This document shows, one piece after another, positions 32,699-44,113 of a stretch of DNA of 64,000 nt. This DNA is from Beverwykella pulmonaria (lineage: Eukaryota > Ascomycota > Dothideomycetes > Pleosporales > Melanommataceae). Position 1 is the stretch's first letter, and the number at the start of each line of letters is the position of its first letter. Below the pieces are notes generated by a model that saw only the letters and a list, made by a program, of their open reading frames with translations, did no database searches and was not told the origin of the DNA. A program made the position numbers and the translations under genes. The stretch is from the NCBI GenBank assembly GCA_001599595.1, contig BCHH01000003.1, positions 2,721,931 to 2,785,930 on the forward strand. The letters are read 5' to 3'.

Positions 32699-33531
32699 AT
32701 GTTCAAATCATTACCCACAATCTCCCGCCACCTAACCCATCTATCAAAACCACAACCCACCACTACACGAAACGTTGTTTTCCCCATCCAACGTATTTCC
32801 TCCTTCTCAACATTGCCTGCTCTCAACGCGGATCTCAAAGTCCAAACGTACAGAATGACAGGCAACACGAAGAACGCGCCACCCCCACACGCAATGGTGC
32901 ATTTCAAAAACCTGCTAAGCAGTAAGAGGGAGTTTGGGGAATTTAGAACGGTCCTGCATACGGGACTGTATAGTCAAATTGTCGCTATGGAGGTGCCCGT
33001 TGGTGGGGAGATTGGCGATGAGGTTAGTTTAACTGTTTTTAGTTGTGCGCACAGTACATGGGGTGAACTTGTTACGAAAAGAGATGGGAGATCTGAGTTA
33101 TAAACACATAGAGTGTGTGGAGAGATTCTAACGTGTTTCAAGGTGCATCTCGTCGACCAAATCCTACTCTTCACCTCCGGGCAAGGCCTTGCGACTGTCG
33201 CAGGCAAAGACCAAGAAGTCGCTGCGGGCGACGTCGTCGTGGTACGTCCTTCCCTCCTCCTTTCCATTTCGACTTCCCCTTCCTCTGACCCATTTCTTCT
33301 CCTTAGGTACCAGCAGGAACACAGCATCAATTCGTTACTAAAGGAGACGCGCCACTCGAACTCATCACTGTGTACTCACCCGCTGAACACGCAACCAACT
33401 CGAGACATAAAGACAAGGAGCAGGGGGATAGGGAGGAGGCGGCTGGGAGCGATGAGGCGCCCGCGTGGAGTAGGAGGAGTATGAAGGAGAATGAGGCGGA
33501 GGGGCTTGTGAAAGAAAGTGGGAAATATTAG
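32699..33531 (+). CDS. Small cupin-fold protein, probably mitochondrial
   Basis: A 215-residue protein from three exons, 32699-33022, 33143-33241 and 33307-33531, all in phase with GTTAGT...TTCAAG and GTACGT...CTTAG introns. After joining, the cupin_2 barrel reads YSQIVAMEVPVGGEIGDEVH, ILLFTSGQGLATVAGK and VAAGDVVVVPAGTQHQF. His and Glu residues at the usual metal positions are partly kept (GDEVHL, TQHQF). The N-terminal 50 residues are rich in Arg, Ser and Thr without acidic residues, like a mitochondrial presequence; the second ATG at MTGNTKNAPPPHAMVHF would give a cytosolic form. The tail is charged and low in complexity. Relatives are mostly uncharacterised, so no reaction can be assigned. 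Confidence 0.85.
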
Positions 33532-35279
33532 CAGTAAAGTTGAGATCAAACTAAGTGTTGCGATAAGGGAAGACCGAGGAATGGAGGGGCGACGAAAAGA
33601 AGAGGCAGCTGTGTTGTGCTCAAACGGGACGTGAAAAGAAGAGAAGGATAACTACCATGAGAAGGTATATGTATGCACACTCCGTAGAATCACGAAAGAT
33701 GTGGCAGCTGCAGGAATTCTAAAAAGCCTATCTTCTTATTTAATGATCATGTGTTCATCTTCAGCTTCTGATAAGTGTTGCATCTCGACCCCATATATCC
33801 CGCTTTAGTGCAATCCCGATCTGATAAAGCTCTTATGGATGTAGGGTAACATTAGTTAAAGGCGAAAACTGAAGAGTGAGCTGTGAAGAAGGAGAGGGAA
33901 GTACGCTTGCTGGAACTAGGATACCTGAGGTATACTTATTTATAAGCACTTTGAGAAGTCAGACGTTTTTGGTGTGCAGAACTGCGTAGCATTGCAGGCT
34001 AGGATTGCGAGTAATAGAGCGCTGACAGTGAATACAAAGGGCGCTGCTCAGCTCTCTTTTTGTCCAATGAATAAAGGAATGACGTCGAATACCGAGATCC
34101 CAGCAGCGTCCTGTCGCTAGGTGTTCTCAGGCGGAATTATCGCGCCGATATCGCACGTGTCACATCTGGCATTTGATATATGATGATGTCGAAACAAAGG
34201 AAGCAGCCACCTAAGAAGAGAGGAGATGACCTCTTCGTCAAACTTTTAAATGTAGAAACATGCTCAGCAGCAACAAAAACCCCAGAAGGAGCCTCTCCAC
34301 TACTTAACTTTGTAAAATGCGTAAGTGCAAATCTGTGGGGCCGCTACTGACCGTTTGCCCCATTTCTTCGCGTGCGCACTCGTACGGAACGAATAGAGCA
34401 GACGCAGTGCCTACACGCGTTCGGAGTCGCGTTCACACCCGCAAATAGAAATCGCATGAACATTTAGGATGGTCTTGTTTCGAAACTTGGGCATCGAGCT
34501 GGCATGATCCCGATGAGGCAACTCTGTCCGCCGCTTGGCGCATCGACGTAAGTTAGTGTGGCGTTTGTTGCAGACGCCGAGTGACGAGAGACTGCATCTG
34601 CCGTGACGGCTGCGGACGTTGCGAGGGCGGAAAAAGCAGATGGGATGAGCGGAAGGTCGTAGCCGTAACGGGAGAGATTTAAGCTGCTGCACTGTCAGGT
34701 AGAGGGTCGTATGTGCCAGATGGCACTGGACTCGGCTCCTAGTAGTAATCGAGAACACCAAGCGGTAACGGCCGCGTTCGTTCAGCTCGCTCGGCTCGTT
34801 CAGGCGCCTCGAACTCGGCCGGGCCCAGCGTTGGATGCATGTTGATGTTCGCCGAGCGCCGGCTGTTGGCGAAGTGCCCCTTGACGGCAGCGATCGAAGA
34901 GGCTGAGAGGGCAGAGCTCGCGCATATCACTCCCACCCTTGGGCCAGTCTAGAAGCAAGCAAATTGGCTGTGCCGAATGACACAACCGACCGCGGAAGCG
35001 ATGCCGTCTTCCTTTCTTCCTTGAGCGCCGCCCTGCTTTGCCCGACTAAATTATCTTCCCGCCCTCATCCACTTTGACCCGCAAAGCCAGCCCGAGGCCC
35101 TTCATATCGTCACCAGTCCGCCATCTCCTGACAGTCTTTCGACTTGGCCACTACAAATTTCGTCTCTCCTCTCTTGCAATATACATTGCCGATCCCGTCC
35201 ATCGTGTCGTCGTCGCGAGCTCTGTTACGCCTGTCATTCTTTTCGCGGTCGTCGCTTGCGTTGTTGTACCTGCACAAAG
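33532..35279. promoter_or_regulatory. Long intergenic region and leader of the reductase gene
   Basis: AT-rich to about 34330, then GC-rich with pyrimidine tracts from about 34990 typical of a transcribed leader. No coding gene is supported; open frames at 34411-34985 are on the opposite strand and lack family features. Confidence 0.5.
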
Positions 35280-35497
35280 GTGAGTGCCCACCCAACCACC
35301 CCCACGATCTGATAAAATCCGCGCATTATCAGATGGGCGATTATCAGATTCGCGCTTCGCCTTCTCCGCGTTCCGTGGGCTTACACGAGCAACGACGGCA
35401 AAGAAGTTGCACCGCATGCACAGTCAATTAGACTGCGCTTCGAATTCCCTGACGCGAACCTGACTCAGATGTTGCTAACCATGGCCCACAATGGCAG
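35280..35497 (+). other. Probable leader intron overlapping the first ATG
   Basis: GTGAGT at 35280, GTTGCTAACC at about 35471 and GGCAG at 35493-35497 form a strong 218-bp intron. If it is removed, the ATG at 35491 is lost and translation would start at 35566 (MAALSTRS) or a later Met. No ATG is in frame in the exon upstream. Confidence 0.6.
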
Positions 35498-37585
35498 GCT
35501 CACCGTCCTTTGTCGCATCTACAAAACCCCGCCTCCGCCGCACAACCCGTTTGCCACCACTCCTTATGGCTGCCCTCTCCACACGCAGCATGGCGGACAT
35601 TCCTACCACCTCTACCTCCCATCCGGACGATCCGATCCCCTCTGAGCCCCGCAACCTCCCCCAGCTCACCCTCCAGCCAGCCCAGTCGCAGTCCCGCCGA
35701 CACTCATTGCCCGAGCAGTCTTCACCGCGGTCGTCAGGCGAGTCGATGCTATGGAGCGGCCACAGTAGCGACTCTGAGGCACCCCTGACGCCCAACACAG
35801 AGTTTCAGCTCGATGAAATAGTAGACAAGCTCGAGGACCTGCCCGCCGCCGCCGTTTCCTTCACAGAACAGGGTGTTGCCCGCCCTCGACGCGCCTCCAC
35901 CACACTCATCTCGGACAACCCAACAGACATCAGGAGGATACTGGGAGATGGCGAGACGGCCACGAAGCTGATCAGCCAGTGCTGCGGAGGAGGATGCTGC
36001 CTGTTGAAGACATTGGCCCCCGATACGTCGGCACCTCACTTCGTACCCGTCGCAATTCCAGACAACAGAGCCTTCAGGAGCTTGAACTTGCAAATCGGAC
36101 CGCTTACCCTCGACAGCGAGCTGACCGACACTATTGAGCTGCCCCCAGTGAAAATATCGTTTGAGCCAATTACGACCACCGAAGCCAAGCACGTCTCAGT
36201 AGTCCACATGGAGCCTCCGAAGTATGTGCAGCCACATCCTCCATACGAGGTCTACCCGGCCCCCCTCCATGGCGCACGCGAATTGACTAAGCCTGGGGCC
36301 GAAAAGAGGACCTTCCACTTCGATCTCGACGTGACCGACTATCCCGATGAGGGAGGCGTGGACTTCAAAGTGGGAGGAGCCATTGGCATCTGCCCGCCTA
36401 ACTCGACTGAGATCGTTGATGAGCTGTTCGACGTTCTCTGCATTCCCAAGTTTGTTCGAGACAAGCCAGTCACACTCAAGACTTCGAATGGCCGCTGGCC
36501 CACCATCTGGGGTGATGATCAGGCCCGCGAGCTGGTTACCACACGCCGTGAGCTCCTTACCTGGTGCGCCGACATCCAATCCCACCCACCCACCAAGCAG
36601 CTCCTCCGCGTCATGGCCGAATACGCGGACGCTCCTAATGAGAGAAAGATTCTCTTCTACCTCTCATCCGCCCAAGGCCAAGCCGCTTTCTGCGACCTCC
36701 GAACGACGTCCCATATCACGATTGCCCAACTCCTCTCTGCCTTCCCGTCCTCGAAGCCACCTCTACCTGCTCTTCTCTCCATTCTTAACCAATTGATGCC
36801 ACGATTCTACTCCCTTTCCAATGACCCCCACGTCTCGTCGGCCCGCCCCGGCCTCCCCGGCGGCCGCCGCCTCATTGAATTGGCCGTCACCATCCACGAG
36901 ACGCCCGATTGGCACACCGATGGTGGCAAGCGCACAGGCGTAGGCAGTGGCTTCATGGAGCGCATCGCCCACGCCTTCATCAATGCCGAGAGCGAAGGGA
37001 TCGATCCCCGCACCATCCTGGACATCCGTGTGCCCATGTTTCGAGGGCTCATGTCTAACCCGCTATCCCGTCAATTCGGTGGCGAAGGCCCAATGGTACT
37101 CATTGGTGCAGGCGTTGGCATGGCACCGTTCCGGGGCTTCATATTGAACAGACTGAAGAATGCCAACTGTGCAAACAAGATCTGGCTCATTCAAGGTGTT
37201 CGCGATGCTATGCTCGACGAGATCTACTCCGGTGAGCTAGGAGACCACGAGGCGGAAATCAAGAAGGTAGTCCAAAGTCGAAAGTTCCGCGCTGGCCAGA
37301 ACGAGGCCAAATATGTTCAAGATGAAGTCAAGGTTCAGGCTGATATCGTCTGGTTCGTTGTCAACGCTCTTGATGGACGTATTTTTGTTTGCGGAAGCAG
37401 CAAGGGTATGGGCGAAGGCGTTGAGAAAGCACTTGTTGGCGTCGCTATGAAGAAAGGCAACCTCGGTGAGGAACAGGCCAAGGAGTTCTGGGCGAAGAAG
37501 AAGGAAGATGGGCAATATATTGCCGTAAGTGTCCTCCACACTTGGTTTATTTTCGCCTACTAACCACCTCCAGGAAACTTGGTGA
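35491..37585 (+). CDS. FMN-less diflavin-type reductase with CCGGGCC motif
   Basis: A flavoprotein of up to 681 residues with the FAD- and NADPH-binding half of P450 reductase or sulfite reductase but no flavodoxin domain. Exons are 35491-37524 and 37574-37585; the tiny second exon adds ETW, so the protein ends in the aromatic residue that stacks on FAD in this family. Landmarks are RFYSLSND at 438, GVGSGFM, nucleotide-binding GAGVGMAPFRG at 539-549, and IFVCGSSKGMGEGV. In place of the FMN domain lies a disordered segment of about 150 residues and ISQCCGGGCC at 161-170, which could bind a metal or Fe-S cluster (inference). A partner that accepts electrons is expected. The start may be 35566 because of the leader intron. 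Confidence 0.85.
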
Positions 37586-38674
37586 ATTCGTTCATTCAAC
37601 CACAACTTCACTACCTCTTACTAGCACTTCCAAGAGGTCCTGACGGCTCTTTGTTTGCACATACAGCATTGTACCCACAGTGGTCCCCTGGAGCTAACAA
37701 GAGGCTGTATGTAAATACTCTTACATTCTGGACCGCATACATACCCTTCATTATATTGTTTCCGACACATGTATTGGCGTTCAAAACAGGAATTAGACCA
37801 CATGTTGCCCAAGCATACTGTTGACGAATGTTGGATTACGGTGTCGTTCATTCTTTCTTGCTGTCTTTGTACAAGCTTAATAGCATGGCGTTTAAGGGCA
37901 TTGGGCGGCTGTTTTGGACATGAGAAAACCGAATACTGTTTCTGAAAACTGCAAATAGGTTCACACGGGATTGATATGAGAAAAGGGGCGAGAGAGTAGA
38001 ATCAGGACGCGAGAGAAAGTCCAAGACTGAAGATAACACAGAGCTGAGACGAATTCGAAGCAATGAAGCTCAGACACAGATGAGCAATGAATATACAATT
38101 CACACATATCATTTATAAGCTTTCTTCCATGTTCTTCGTTATCTCTTTCCTATCCCTTTCGTATTCCTCACCCTCCTAATTTAGCGAGTTCTAATGTTTG
38201 ACCACTCTAAATCTCTAACCTGTTCAGAAATTGTTCGGGGTAGCACAGCTTGGTAGTGGAGGAGTGCATTAAAGCTTCTTGGTGGAATAGAATTACCAAC
38301 ACAAATAGAAGAGCGATCCTCTACGACTTGGCGATGTTTATTTATGCTCACTCTGCCTTAGAGTCTAAGCTAATACTGTCCTAGCGGGCTGCTTAGTAGG
38401 TATAAACTCGACTTACCTTGCACAATCTAGCCAATCAGTACGCTCGCAGCTAACTGATGCAGTAAGTAGTTTGCGTTGGGGCTGAAAACAAGCATTCACG
38501 GATCGCAAACAGTAAAACACTGGTGGAGAAGGGTAGTTCTTTTGAGCGTGGCGGCTTTTGATCTTGGGGATAATAAGGTTGGGATGGGCCCACGATCGCT
38601 TTTGTGCATCCTTGCTCCCATTTACTTCACCATTGCCAGGGTCACGACTTCCCTCCCTCAACGGCCGACAAACC
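37586..38674. other. Intergenic, AT-rich
   Basis: 3' region of the reductase gene and promoter of the first membrane-protein paralogue. Nothing else recognised. Confidence 0.5.
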
Positions 38675-39705
38675 ATGCTCCGACCCTCCTTCCCCCTAGC
38701 ACTATTTACCCTCGCAACAACCGTCTTCGCTACCTACTCCGACTTCCACTTCGCGACCAACAGCACTTCGTATCGTTGTCCATCCGGTGCGCAGTGCATA
38801 GCGCCTCAGGCTTGTGTCCTCGACGATGTGATTAATAAGTGGTATTGTTGTGCGCCCGGCGCAGAGGCGGTTTGTTGGGGCCCGAGTGCTGGGTTTTGCG
38901 AGCAGCCGTCAACGAATGAGGTTGCATGTCCGGCGGGGAATAGGAAGTATTGTTGTTTGAAGAATAGGTATGTGAGGGTAGGCGTAAGACAGAGCATGAG
39001 AAATAAGCACTGTGCCTGGGGAATGTGCCATGTTGTAGGCGAGGGATTTACTTGTGAAGATGAGCGCTAACTGAGAGGCATGTAGGGAAGAGTGCACACA
39101 GACTTTGAGTAAGTTTTCTATCTACTTTGCCCTCGATTGAGGGAGAAACTGATGCTTGAACAGACCAAATAAACATCTGCTGGGCCCGCAGCACCACAAA
39201 CGCCCTCGCCAACCTCACCGTCGAGAAAATGAATGACACCTTCTCCTCTCTTTCCTCCGCCGCTCCATCCGCGACTTCTCTGGCCTTTGAGTTGGCTCAA
39301 CTCTTCCCCTCGACTTCTAGCTCCGTCTCGAGCTCGATATCGACGTTCACAACAGCGATACCGAGCAGTAGTACTTCAGTCTCTTCGGCCGCAGCAGCGA
39401 GCTCGCCGACGAGTGAAGCATCTACATCGTCTTCGGGCGGGCTTTCCGGTGGCGCGACGGCGGGAACTGTTATTGCAGCCGTGGTAGGCGTTGCCGCGCT
39501 TGTTGCGGTTGCGTTCTTCTTTTGGCGAAGGGGGCGTGGTAGTATGACTGAAAAGCATGTCGCACCCACGGAGTTGGGAAGCGACGTATCCTCACAAGAG
39601 AAGTATTCCCCACCGGCCCAGGAGTTGCCTTCTAGTGCAAGGCCGGTCGAGTTGAGTGCGGGGATGGAGCCGGTCGAGTTGGGGAGAAGAGCGAGTTATA
39701 GATGA
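38675..39705 (+). CDS. Cys-rich single-pass membrane protein, paralogue A
   Basis: A 285-residue type I membrane protein of unknown function. Exons are 38675-38967, 39086-39108 (23 bp) and 39164-39705. Layout: signal peptide to about Ala19, an ectodomain with some 12 cysteines (YRCPSGAQCIAPQAC, WYCCAPG, KYCCLKN, EECTQT, NICW), a Ser/Thr-rich stalk, and a membrane helix at 206-226 preceded by GGATAG. A WRRGRG stop-transfer and a tail with PVEL repeated twice (ARPVELSAGMEPVELG) follow. The design recalls fungal wall-stress sensors such as WSC or Mid2 proteins, but the cysteine block is not a WSC domain. Its paralogue lies 1.1 kb downstream on the same strand with the same order of parts. Confidence 0.82.
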
Positions 39706-40822
39706 AGGAGTGAGATGTAATTGCAGAACAAAGGAGGGTTGGCGGATGGGAGTGGAAGCAGTGGAATAGAAGGACGAAGGGAGATAACATGAAAAAGTAT
39801 GGCGCATCATGCAAAATTCTTGGATGGCTTCTGGAAACTACATCAGCAACCTTCATTGAACAGTTATGTGGTATCTGGCAAACTGTTCGACGCAATGAAG
39901 TCAGATTAGCGGTACTATGACTCGGAAGTCTGTGTATACACTTCCATGATTATCCGGAAGACAAATGGATTGGAATACTGAAGGTAATCATAACCATTAT
40001 TGTCTTGCCTTTACAAGAGCGGACAGCGCGAGAAGATATAGAGATAGCAAACATAGTATAGTAATACTTGTTCACACCGTCATTAACAACACATTGGTCT
40101 GAGGAACCTTGTCCCTAACACGGTCTTAATCGAAACAACTCTCACTAGACCACTGCTCGCAACGCTGCTGCAATGGTGTTCTCATTTTAGAAATATCAAT
40201 ATATTTGCTTCCATTGCGCTTACCCAGGGGTCAAATTGATTAGATTTTGGTAAAGCTAAGTGAGATGACGATAGTGGCGCTTTCGGACATAAATTAACGG
40301 GGGGCTAAGGCTCAAAATCTTTAGGGGCCAGCCTTAATCGATTGAACAGAAAGTAGTTTTGAATAATTGCTGAGAAGTCTCTTAAGACTATTATTCCGGA
40401 TAAATTTCATGCTATCCAGTTACGCTCCGTCTCGTCAATGCACTGTGTAAGATTGGGAGGTAGGAAATGATGTTAGCGCAATCCTCTGATGCGAATTCTT
40501 GATCTCCAAGTCAGTCAAATTCAGCAAATGACATATTCTTCCCGACGCTCTCTTCAATAGCCTTGTATTATCCATTCCTACAACCAGTGGTACACTTGTA
40601 AGAACGAGACGACCGGATGTGATCAGCAGCGACTAACTGATTAATTGCTGCCCCAAGCTTTGACGAGAACTGCACGTCTCACTGCATCAAGATCCTTGTC
40701 ATTTTGTTACAGATCCTCCGTGCCAAAAGGTTTGGCGCTGACATGTCAGAGGGGATACGGTTGGGGGTGGGTCCGTCGATCGCGCATCCCGTCTTCACTC
40801 TACCACGACACACATCAACACC
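39706..40822. other. Spacer between tandem paralogues
   Basis: About 1.1 kb, AT-rich in the middle, with no similarity to a third copy that I can see. Confidence 0.5.
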
Positions 40823-41798
40823 ATGGCGCGGCCAACCTCCCTCTCTTTCCTTATCTCTCTCCTCACAACCACAACCCTTGCGGCATACGACCAATTTTAC
40901 TTCGCGACCAATGCGTCCGGTTACCACTGCCCGTCGAGCGGGTTCCAGTGTATCGCTCCACAAGCATGTGTCCATGAGAAGTTGCTAGATAAATGGTATT
41001 GCTGTGACCCGGGCGAGGGGTCGGTGTGCTGGGCTCCTGATGCTGGGTGTAATGGGACGCCGAGCGCGAATGAGATTGCGTGTGGTGGGGGTGATTACAC
41101 GTTTTGCTGTTTGAAGGACAGGGAGGAGTGCACGCAGACAACAAGTGAGTTCTTCATTTCGCGATGAGACGAATTGAGGTGGTATAGGGAAATGGACTGA
41201 CGAGTGATGGACAGACCAAATTAACATCTGCTGGGCAAGAGGCGTGGATAATGTGTTCGCGAATACAACAGAAGCGAAAATGAACGAGACGTACTCTTCC
41301 CTATCTTCGGCGTCGCCCAAGGCTACATCGCTGGTTTTCAACCTAGCGCAACTTTTTCCGTCGAGTTCTAGTTCTAGCGCCTCGTCTTCTGCTACTTCAA
41401 CCTCTGCTGCGGCCTCCATGTCCGCATCTACCTCCGCGCCCACTACCTCCCCGACTTCCACCTCTGCACCGCCTGCCTCCAACGACTCAAGCGGTCTCTC
41501 TGGCGGTGCAACTGCCGGTATCGTAATAGCAGCTGTCGCGGGTCTGGCGATTATTGCCGCTGCAGCATTCTTCCTCTGGCGGAGAAAGAAGAGTCCAAAG
41601 AAAGGCGCCGAGTTGGACGGGAATCCGTATGCGAATGGGAATGGGGGATATGCAGCGGCGGGGATGAGACAGCAGGAGAAATACGCGCATGAAATGCCGC
41701 AGCCCATTGCGCCGCCCGTGGAATTGGATGCAAGAACCAACCCGGTGGAGTTGGGCGCGAGTAGACCATATGGGCATGAAAATTCGCAGTTGCAGTAG
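40823..41798 (+). CDS. Cys-rich single-pass membrane protein, paralogue B
   Basis: The tandem paralogue of the gene at 38.7 kb, 301 residues from exons 40823-41144 and 41215-41798. Shared blocks are FATN.S.Y.CPS, QCIAPQACV, KWYCC, NQINICWAR, SGLSGGATAG, then a membrane helix at 209-229, basic WRRKK, and a tail with PPVEL and NPVELG. It lacks the extra intron that paralogue A has just after CCLKN, so one copy gained or lost an intron after duplication. The stalk is richer in Ser/Thr/Ala than in A, and the tail is longer, with an EKYAHEMP block matching EKYSPP in A. Function unknown; a surface sensor or adhesin-like role is possible. Confidence 0.82.
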
Positions 41799-42874
41799 AG
41801 TGCATTATATTTGGGAGGAGGAGGAGAGGAATGAAATGCTGGAGAGGGAAACGAACGGCCATGGTAAAAAAGGAAAGAAGGAACGAATCTTTAAGGGGAT
41901 TAATGAAGGGATCCGAGCACCTGTGATATTTTTCCAGATCGCATCGTGGCTTCTGGAAGCCAGACCAACGTTTTATAATTAACCTTCCAATGATATCCAC
42001 CTCTTTATTGTACCAATACAACCCGGACTAGACCAAAGGAAAAAGCAAGTGCCTCACTCTGAGAAATACTCGATTCAATTTTATTCTCTACTTCAGCAGG
42101 AGGCGCCTGATTACAACCGCTTCATGCCAACTTTAACCATGCGTGTTACTTGGGTTTCCACCACAATATCGAGATTTACCGCTGCAGCAGCTCCTTGGAT
42201 ATATCGCACGTTCAGACCTAGTTCCCTAGCTTCCATGGCTATACTATGATCACGTGGCATTAAAAGAGCCAGCCGGAGGGTTCCTAATTAGTGGCTCAAC
42301 GTCTCTTATGTGAAGCTTGCTTCGCGTCAGGATGAACACCGTTAACGCACGAGCAAGCGGTGACCCGACCGCAGGATTCAGGATAGGTATCACGGAGCCC
42401 TATTTCGAAATTTCCAAGTTTACAAACACGAAATGAGAGCATTGCCAATAGTCGCGTTGCTGGCCTTGGACCAGCGGAAAGTATCAACGACGAACAGAAG
42501 CTTGTGAGCAGCGGCTAGAGTATGGGCGGCAGCTATATCAGTGAGGATTATTCGTCGCGCAACATGCTCCACTGGGCAGGCAGTCAAATCTTACCGTATC
42601 TCGAAATCACAGAAAATGACGGGAATGATACGCCTTTCCCGACAATACTGGCATCTACTGGTCATGTTAATGATGTATTTGCCGAGTACGAGGCGAAGTC
42701 TGGTAAAGGGTGAATAAGGCAGGTAGAACAGAAGATTGGAACCGGAAAGAGCTCCCCTATGACGTGAGGTCACACTACCGTAGCGGTGAAATGTACTAAT
42801 TCAGAGAATAACGATTAGGGCAAAAAGATTAACCCAACGAGTGTCCTACACTATAAACGTTATTACCCTGCATC
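41799..42874. other. Intergenic
   Basis: Marks the passage from the conserved block to the gene-sparse right half. No gene seen. Confidence 0.5.
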
Positions 42875-44113
42875 CTAAGACTTAACAAGATCATATGCTG
42901 CAACATTCAAGGTAGGAGCCTTGAGATCCGTGTAGTCATGAACGACGATAACATTCCGCATCCAGTTCTCGCCCAAAATGCCAACATTGCCTTCCCCAAT
43001 TTGGATTGCGCTCCTACAGTAGCCCTTGCTAACTTCCACAATTACCGTCTCAGGTCTCATCGAAAATTCAACCCCATCAATAACTACTGAGAAGGATGCC
43101 TTGCCGTCACATGGCACTTTCCAGAGCTTTTGCTTGTCAAGACATTTCTGATTGGAAGCACCGTCTCGGCATGCGTCAGTTGGGTTGCCTGTTCCAGGAA
43201 GACTTTTCCAGAAATTCAGAGCAACATCACGGGGAAGACGTGTATAAGTAGTACCACTATCAGGGAAGACCGTCTGTGTCTTTGTAGTGTATTGAGATCC
43301 GGGGAACCTGAACCCGGTGGCATTGATAGCGTAGTGAGTGTCAGACGCGATGATCGCAGCTTTAGCCCACTTAGTCTTAGGTTTAATGTTCGTGGGAATA
43401 CCCCCAAAGGCCAAGAGCCCTCCGTCAGGTGCGCCGACTTGGGCAGCAGTACCCATGAGTGCGATACTGAACATGTTCCTTGGAAGCAGTTTCTTCTTTA
43501 TCATGCTTGCGAATAGAGGATCGTAGGTTTTTGGGCCAGTGAACCAGTCTTCAATATCGATAATTTGTCCAGTGCCCCCTATCCATCCAAGGCCGAGGAA
43601 TCCGTCAAACGACCCGTCCATGTACAGGTCCGAAACATGATCCACTACGCCAACGATCTGGTTCTTAACAGTGATCCCAGCAATGGTAACTGCTCGTCGG
43701 ACGAGGCCTCCAATTATATTTCCTTGCCCGTAACCAGCCTCGAGCGGCGAAAGGAACTTCTCGCCATTTTGGAGACCCATATGCTTTGCCGTGCATGGCG
43801 ACGGAGGATTGGAACAGACGAGGTTGGGAGCTGTAATCCAGGTATGGCTGCTGCCGGTATCGACCAAGAGCTTGAAGGGAGAGTTGTTAATTGTCACATT
43901 GATCGTGAAGGCAGCTCCGCCTTTAGTTCCGGTAATAGTTGAGACTTGGCGTGGTACTAACTCCTCAGAGAGGCCATGTTTGGTGAGTTTCAACACTAGG
44001 TCTGTTGTAGGAATGTCTGCCTCAGGATTTCGTTTTGTGACACCCGTCTCTATGCCTATAAGTGGCGAGGCGTCAATGGACATAGCCAAGAGAAGGAGGA
44101 GAGTAAGTAACAT
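42875..44113 (-). CDS. Secreted aspartic protease, pepsin family A1
   Basis: A 412-residue intronless endopeptidase. A hydrophobic signal peptide (MLLTLLLLLAMSIDA) is followed by a short propeptide. Catalytic Asp85 lies in LLVDTGSSHTW and Asp285 in VFPDSGTTYTRLP. Other family marks are DGFLGLGWIG, the Tyr-less flap region, and ILGENWMRNVIVVHDY near the C-terminus. There is no C-terminal Ser/Thr-rich stretch or GPI signal, so the enzyme should be released. No neighbour suggests a specific role; host or substrate protein degradation is likely by family. Confidence 0.92.
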   Translation of the reverse strand: MLLTLLLLLAMSIDASPLIGIETGVTKRNPEADIPTTDLVLKLTKHGLSEELVPRQVSTITGTKGGAAFTINVTINNSPFKLLVDTGSSHTWITAPNLVCSNPPSPCTAKHMGLQNGEKFLSPLEAGYGQGNIIGGLVRRAVTIAGITVKNQIVGVVDHVSDLYMDGSFDGFLGLGWIGGTGQIIDIEDWFTGPKTYDPLFASMIKKKLLPRNMFSIALMGTAAQVGAPDGGLLAFGGIPTNIKPKTKWAKAAIIASDTHYAINATGFRFPGSQYTTKTQTVFPDSGTTYTRLPRDVALNFWKSLPGTGNPTDACRDGASNQKCLDKQKLWKVPCDGKASFSVVIDGVEFSMRPETVIVEVSKGYCRSAIQIGEGNVGILGENWMRNVIVVHDYTDLKAPTLNVAAYDLVKS

